Positions 4,640 to 8,161 of a stretch of DNA of 8,161 nucleotides are shown in pieces. Positions within the stretch are counted from its first letter, which is position 1; the number at the start of each line of letters is the position of its first letter. The stretch spans positions 1 to 8,161 of the forward strand of contig CAYWTX010000591.1 in assembly GCA_964461295.1 (NCBI GenBank), written 5' to 3'. The notes under the pieces were generated by a model, which searched no databases, was not told where the DNA came from, and saw only the letters and a list, made by a program, of their open reading frames with translations. The stretch comes from CAYWTX01 sp964461295. GTDB taxonomy: Bacteria > Planctomycetota > Phycisphaerae > SM23-33. The translations under genes were made by a program, and so were the position numbers.

Positions 4640-6715
4640 ATGTTTGACCGCGACCTGACAAGCAAGGACCTGGCCGGCATCGGGGACGTCCGAACGCTCA
4701 TGGGGCACGAATGGGCCCCGTGCCGCTTTCACTGCCCCGTCCATGCCGACGTGCGGGAGTACATCGAGCTGATCGCCCGCGGGCAGTACGCCGCCGCTGT
4801 CGACGTCATCCGCGAGAACCTGCCCTTCGCCTGCGTGTGCGGGCGTATCTGCCATCACCCCTGCGAGAACAACTGCCGCCGGCAGGACGTCGACCAGGCC
4901 GTCGCCATTCGCGAGCTGAAGCGCTTCGTGGCCGAGAGGGTCGGCGCCGTGGGGGCTGCCGTTGCCAGACCGGCGGTGCAGGACAAGGCCCGCGTGGCGA
5001 TCGTCGGCGGCGGCCCGGCCGGCCTGTCGGCCGCGCTGGACCTCGCAAAGCTCGGATACCGCCCGACGGTGCTGGAGCGGTTCCCGGTGGCCGGCGGGGT
5101 GCCGGCGACGGCCGTGCCGAAGTACCGCCTGCCTCGCGAGGTCCTCAACGAAGACGTGTCGTGGATCATCGCCCACGGCGTGGACCTGAGAACCAACGTC
5201 GCCGTCGGCGTGGACAAGAAGATCCCCGACCTGCTGGCCGAGGGATTCCGGGCCGTGGTGATCGCCACGGGTCTGGCCCACAGCCGCATGCTGGACCTGC
5301 CCGGCCTGGCCGGGCCGCGGGTGTACGGCACGATGGAGTTCCTGAACGCCGCGTCGTTTCACCGGCCGCTGGACACCGGCGAGAACGTGGTGGTGATCGG
5401 CGGCGGCAACGTGGCGATGGACGCGGCCCGCACCGCTTTGAGGCAAGGGGCCCTGCGCGTCACGGCCATGTGCCTGGAGAACCCGCAGGAGATGCCTGCC
5501 TGGCCGTGGGAACTCCGCGAGGCCGAGGAAGAGGGCGTCGGCTTCCTGCACCGCCGCGGGCCGACGGAGATCGTCCGCCGCGACGGCGCGGTCGTCGCCG
5601 TCAAGGCCCGCAATGTGACGGCCGTGTTCGACGCGGCCGGGAAGTTCGCCCCGCGGTACGACGACACGGACGTGGTGGACGTGGAGTGCGACACGGTGGT
5701 GCTGGCGATCGGCCAGCAGGCGGACATGGGGTTCCTGGCCGGCAGCGACCTGGCGACGGACGCCCGCGGGCGCCTGGCGTACAACCCGGCCACGCAGCAG
5801 ACGAGCCGCCCGAACGTGTTCGCGTGCGGCGAGATCGTCACGATGCCGGGCTCGGTGGTGGAGGCGTGCGCCCACGGCCGGCGGGCGGCGAAAGCGGTGG
5901 ACCTGTTCCTGCGCGGCGCTGCCATCGAACTGAACGACGCGACGCCGCCGGCGATCGGGAAGATCGCGGCCGCCACGGCCGGGAAGGTGAAGAAAGAAAC
6001 GCGTGTGGAGATCGTGGCGACGCCGGCCCAGCAGCGGCGCAGCACCCAGGTCGAGATCGATCGCACGATGGCGGAGGCGGAGGCGCTGCGCGAGAGCCGC
6101 CGCTGCATGAGTTGCGGCGCCGGCGCCGAGGTGCTGGTGGACCGCTGCGCCGCGTGCCTGACGTGCAAGCGCGTCTGCCCGTTCGATATTCCCGTGGTCA
6201 CCGACGTGGCGCGGATCGATTCGGCCCTGTGCCAGGCCTGCGGCATGTGCATCGCCGACTGCCCGGCGCACGCCATCGTCGCGCGCGGCTGGGACGTGGG
6301 CGAACTGAAGGCCCGAACGGCCGACGCCGTGAAGCGGCTGACCGCGCCCGGCCGCAAGCTGGTCGCGTTCATCTGCGGGCATCATTCGCCGGCCAATGCG
6401 TGGGCGGGTTCGCGGGAGGACGCCGTGCCGAACGTGGCCGAGCTGTACCTGCCGAGCGTGAGCCGCCTGAGCGTTGAGGAGATCCTGCACGCCCTGGAGG
6501 CCGGGGCCGACGGCGTTGTCGTCATCGCCTGCCAGCTTGGGGCCGACCGGTATCCCGGCGCCACGCAGCGGGTCCGCAAGCGCGTGGCCGAAGCGCAGAC
6601 GCTGCTGAAGGAAATCGGCCTGGGCGCCGAGCGAGTGACGTTGAGCGAAGTTGCGGCCGAGGGACGCGCGGCGATTCGCGCGGCGCTGGAAGCGGCCGCC
6701 AAGGTGGCCGGTTAA
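4640..6715 (+). CDS. Fused FAD/NAD(P)H and multi-[4Fe-4S] electron-transfer protein with degenerate MvhD-like end
   Basis: This 691-residue soluble protein probably moves electrons between NAD(P)H, ferredoxin and the MetVF reductase encoded downstream. Domains in order: an N-terminal helical Fe-S domain like that of GltD and dihydropyrimidine dehydrogenase (C28, C32, C65, C67, C71, C75, C79); an FAD-binding fold with IVGGGPAGLSAA (121-132); an inserted NAD(P)H fold with VVIGGGNVAMDAA (251-263); return to the FAD fold, ending in NVFACGEIV (393-400); a linker with RRCMSCGAGAEVL (488-499); two ferredoxin-type [4Fe-4S] motifs CAACLTCKRVC (503-513) and CQACGMCIADC (531-541); and a C-terminal domain (about 572-691) resembling MvhD/FrhD, the hydrogenase delta subunit family, with AGADGVVVIAC (621-631). 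This last domain keeps C579 and C631 but seems to lack most of the other expected [2Fe-2S] cysteines. The ATG follows a modest GAGGG (4631-4635). Its family members often serve as electron-input subunits. The fold calls are firm; the donor is not defined by sequence. Confidence 0.88.
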   Translation: MFDRDLTSKDLAGIGDVRTLMGHEWAPCRFHCPVHADVREYIELIARGQYAAAVDVIRENLPFACVCGRICHHPCENNCRRQDVDQAVAIRELKRFVAERVGAVGAAVARPAVQDKARVAIVGGGPAGLSAALDLAKLGYRPTVLERFPVAGGVPATAVPKYRLPREVLNEDVSWIIAHGVDLRTNVAVGVDKKIPDLLAEGFRAVVIATGLAHSRMLDLPGLAGPRVYGTMEFLNAASFHRPLDTGENVVVIGGGNVAMDAARTALRQGALRVTAMCLENPQEMPAWPWELREAEEEGVGFLHRRGPTEIVRRDGAVVAVKARNVTAVFDAAGKFAPRYDDTDVVDVECDTVVLAIGQQADMGFLAGSDLATDARGRLAYNPATQQTSRPNVFACGEIVTMPGSVVEACAHGRRAAKAVDLFLRGAAIELNDATPPAIGKIAAATAGKVKKETRVEIVATPAQQRRSTQVEIDRTMAEAEALRESRRCMSCGAGAEVLVDRCAACLTCKRVCPFDIPVVTDVARIDSALCQACGMCIADCPAHAIVARGWDVGELKARTADAVKRLTAPGRKLVAFICGHHSPANAWAGSREDAVPNVAELYLPSVSRLSVEEILHALEAGADGVVVIACQLGADRYPGATQRVRKRVAEAQTLLKEIGLGAERVTLSEVAAEGRAAIRAALEAAAKVAG

Positions 6716-6801
6716 CTGGTTAACGGGTGGGTTGGTTGACTGGCCGAACGAGTCGCGGTAGGAACCGCGGGCGACCGGTTAACCAGTTAACCAGTCAGCC
6801 A
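6710..6801. repeat. Inverted arrays of 8-bp GGTTAACT-like units between flavoprotein gene and metV
   Basis: GGTTAACTGGTTAAC at 6710-6724 pairs perfectly with 6778-6792. On the left, 8-bp units (GGTTAACT, GGTTAACG, GGTGGGTT, GGTTGACT) follow one another from 6710 to 6741; on the right GTTAACCA, GTTAACCA and GTCAGCCA run from 6778 to 6801. A further hairpin, CGCGGT-AGGA-ACCGCG (6754-6769), sits in the loop. The stop codon of the flavoprotein gene (6713-6715) is part of the left array. The structure would fold in the mRNA and could separate or tune expression of metVF. The repeated unit contains HpaI-type GTTAAC palindromes. No T-rich tail follows, and a promoter-like TTGACT at 6736-6741 lacks a good -10 partner. 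Confidence 0.85.
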
Positions 6802-6818
6802 ATTCACGAGGAACGAAG

Positions 6819-7514
6819 ATGATAGTAGCCGAACGAAAACCGCTGGACGAGATTCTCCAGATGCTGGCCGCGTACAAGCGCGTGCTGGTGCTGGGCTGCG
6901 GCGGGTGCGTCACCGTCTGCCTGACCGGCGGCGAGCGCCAGGCCGAGCAGCTTGCCCAGCAGCTTCGCCTGGCCGCCCGGGCCAAGGGGCTGGACGTGGC
7001 AGCCGCGGTGGACTCGATCACGCGGCAGTGCGACCGCGAGTTCGTGGCCGACCTCAAGGCCCAGCCGGGCGAGTTCGACGCCGTGCTGAGCCTGGCGTGC
7101 GGCTGCGGCGTGGGCTTCCTGAGCGAGCTGTTCCCCGCCACGCCGATCCTGCCGGCGATGAACACCACGTTCTACGGCAGCAACAAGGCCCCGGGCGTGT
7201 GGGAGGAATACTGCCGCGGCTGCGGCGACTGCGCCCTGGCGTGGACGGGCGGAATCTGCCCGGTGGCCAAGTGCTCCAAGAGCCTGCTGAACGGCATCTG
7301 CGGCGGCACGAAGGAGGGCAAGTGCGAAGTGAACGCGGAGATGGAGTGCGGCTGGTACCGCATCTACAAGCGGCTTGAGGAGTTGGGGCGGCTGGAGGAG
7401 ATGCGCCGGCCGCGCCCCGCCCGCGACTACCGCAAGGACCGCGGCGGCGGCGCGCGGCGGCTCGTCCTGGCCAACATGACCGCGGATGATCTCTCGCAGG
7501 AGCAGTCCCAATGA
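6819..7514 (+). CDS. metV: MetV, zinc/iron-sulfur partner subunit of methylene-tetrahydrofolate reductase
   Basis: This 231-residue protein is the MetV subunit (methylenetetrahydrofolate reductase C-terminal-type domain) that pairs with MetF in acetogens and other Wood-Ljungdahl organisms. MetF binds flavin and folate; MetV carries metal and passes electrons to it. The start at 6819 has CGAGGAA (6807-6813) ahead. Cysteines lie in the expected sets: CGGCVTVC (27-34), C71, CGC (94-96), CRGCGDC (132-138), CP (147), C152, C161, C169 and C177. The segment 'CRGCGDCALAWTGGICPVAKCSKSLLNGICGG' is split here as CRGCGDCALAWTGG (132-145) and ICPVAKCSKSLLNGICGG (146-163), a highly conserved MetV signature. 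The charged C-terminal tail (195-231) is poorly conserved. It lies 103 nt after the flavoprotein gene, across an inverted repeat array, and overlaps metF by ATGA, so the two are likely translationally coupled. Assignment is strong. Confidence 0.93.
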   Translation: MIVAERKPLDEILQMLAAYKRVLVLGCGGCVTVCLTGGERQAEQLAQQLRLAARAKGLDVAAAVDSITRQCDREFVADLKAQPGEFDAVLSLACGCGVGFLSELFPATPILPAMNTTFYGSNKAPGVWEEYCRGCGDCALAWTGGICPVAKCSKSLLNGICGGTKEGKCEVNAEMECGWYRIYKRLEELGRLEEMRRPRPARDYRKDRGGGARRLVLANMTADDLSQEQSQ

Positions 7515-8161
7515 GTGAACCGGTGAGCAAGTTCCAGGCGGCGATCCAGTCCGGGCAGTTCGTCTACACCGGCGAGGTCGGCCCGCCCAAGGGCGTCAAC
7601 GTCGCCCCAGTCCTGCACGAGGCCGACGAGTACCTCAAGGGCACGGTGACGGCCGTGAACGTGACCGACATCCAGACGGCCGTGATGCGGGCGGGCTCGA
7701 TGTCGATGTGCAAGTTGCTGATCGACCACGGCGTGGAGCCGGTGTTCCAGATGGTGTGCCGCGACCGCAACCGCCTGGCGCTACAGAGCGACCTGTTGTC
7801 GGCCTACGTGCTGGGCGTCCGCAACGTGCTGGCGCTGACGGGCGACCATACGACGCTGGGCGACCACCCGCAGGCCAAGCCCGTGTTTGACCTGGACTCG
7901 GTGGGGCTGCTCGAGGCGATGGGGAACCTCGAGGGCGGCCACGACATGGGCCGTGACATCAAGGGCAACCCCAACGTGCTGGACGGGGCGCCAAAGTTCT
8001 TCAAGGGCTGCTGCGTGACGCCCTGCGCCGACGACGTCGAGCCCCAGATCCTGAAGCTGGAGCGAAAGGTGGCGGCCGGGGCGCAATTCGTGCAGACCCA
8101 GGCGGTGTACCAGCCCAAGCGGTTCGAGGAGTTCATGAAGAAGATCGAGCACCTCAAGGTG
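7511..8161 (+). CDS. metF: MetF, 5,10-methylenetetrahydrofolate reductase, 3' end beyond the window
   Basis: The visible 217 residues are the N-terminal part of methylenetetrahydrofolate reductase, which reduces 5,10-methylene-THF to 5-methyl-THF with a flavin. The frame is open at the window edge; typical MetF proteins are about 290-310 residues, so roughly a third is missing. Landmarks: FVYTGEVGPPKG (17-28), with the catalytic glutamate position at E22; PVFQMVCRDRNRLALQ (77-92), the flavin/folate strand; VLALTGDHTTLG (106-117), with the LTGD loop; and KVAAGAQFVQTQAVY (186-200), which is the barrel strand equivalent to 'AGA..TQ' of other MetF proteins. The 'CCVTPC' (167-172) segment is in the loop where acetogen-type MetF differs from the E. 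coli form. The ATG is read from ATGA shared with the metV stop, and a GCAGGAG site is immediately upstream (7497-7503). It is likely the last or a middle gene of the flavoprotein-metV-metF operon. Confidence 0.95.
   Translation, partial: MSEPVSKFQAAIQSGQFVYTGEVGPPKGVNVAPVLHEADEYLKGTVTAVNVTDIQTAVMRAGSMSMCKLLIDHGVEPVFQMVCRDRNRLALQSDLLSAYVLGVRNVLALTGDHTTLGDHPQAKPVFDLDSVGLLEAMGNLEGGHDMGRDIKGNPNVLDGAPKFFKGCCVTPCADDVEPQILKLERKVAAGAQFVQTQAVYQPKRFEEFMKKIEHLKV

Noticed and set aside
4520..6490. 656-codon open frame on the minus strand
   Set aside because: It is the shadow of the flavoprotein gene, whose motifs are clear on the + strand; the antisense product shows no domain pattern.
6736..6764. Internal promoter for metV (TTGACT, then TAGGAA)
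   Set aside because: The -10 candidate matches only about three of six bases, and the TTGACT is one of the 8-bp array units, so the match is probably chance.

Overview
The window is very GC-rich with strong G/C preference at third codon positions, tightly packed genes, good Shine-Dalgarno sites and many short palindromic repeats, some inside genes. Together with a Wood-Ljungdahl-type MetV/MetF pair this suggests an uncultured anaerobic bacterium, most likely a planctomycete-like lineage (Phycisphaerae or a relative). That placement is inferred from style and gene content, not from a marker gene.

Positions 1-4081 hold a fragment of a phage-like structural cassette, all on the + strand: a scaffold-like coiled-coil protein (134-1189), a major-capsid-like protein (1211-2101), a repeat-filled gap with one possible small acidic ORF (2102-2458), an unrecognised 223-residue protein (2459-3130), a 52-residue protein whose GTG start overlaps it (3120-3278), and a Rossmann-like GNGP-motif protein resembling DUF115/MptE-like and sialyltransferase-like enzymes (3335-4081). 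No terminase, portal, tail, integrase or lysis gene is visible, so this is either the edge of a longer prophage or a decaying remnant. A short ORF starting at 4045 runs directly into the repeat element that follows and looks like a cut-off gene.

Positions 4102-4542 are a nested palindromic element without a protein gene. Its 145-bp arms match with only two mismatches, and they enclose a second palindrome built of two perfect 9-bp hairpins. It separates the phage-like part from the metabolic part. Just downstream are a plausible sigma70-type promoter (4550-4577) and, between that promoter and the next start codon, a terminator-like hairpin with a T-rich tail (4591-4620), so the operon may have an attenuated leader.

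Positions 4640-8161 are an operon: a 691-residue flavin/iron-sulfur protein that joins a GltD-like FAD/NAD(P)H module, several Fe-S cysteine sets and a degenerate MvhD/FrhD-like C-terminal domain; metV (6819-7514); and metF (7511 to beyond the window end), which overlaps metV by ATGA. The likely job is reduction of methylene-tetrahydrofolate to methyl-tetrahydrofolate in the methyl branch of the Wood-Ljungdahl pathway, with the large flavoprotein feeding electrons from NAD(P)H or ferredoxin to MetVF. It would fill the place taken by HdrABC-MvhD or RnfC2 next to metVF in known acetogens. The metV start is preceded by an unusual inverted array of 8-bp GGTTAACT-like units that contains the stop codon of the flavoprotein gene.
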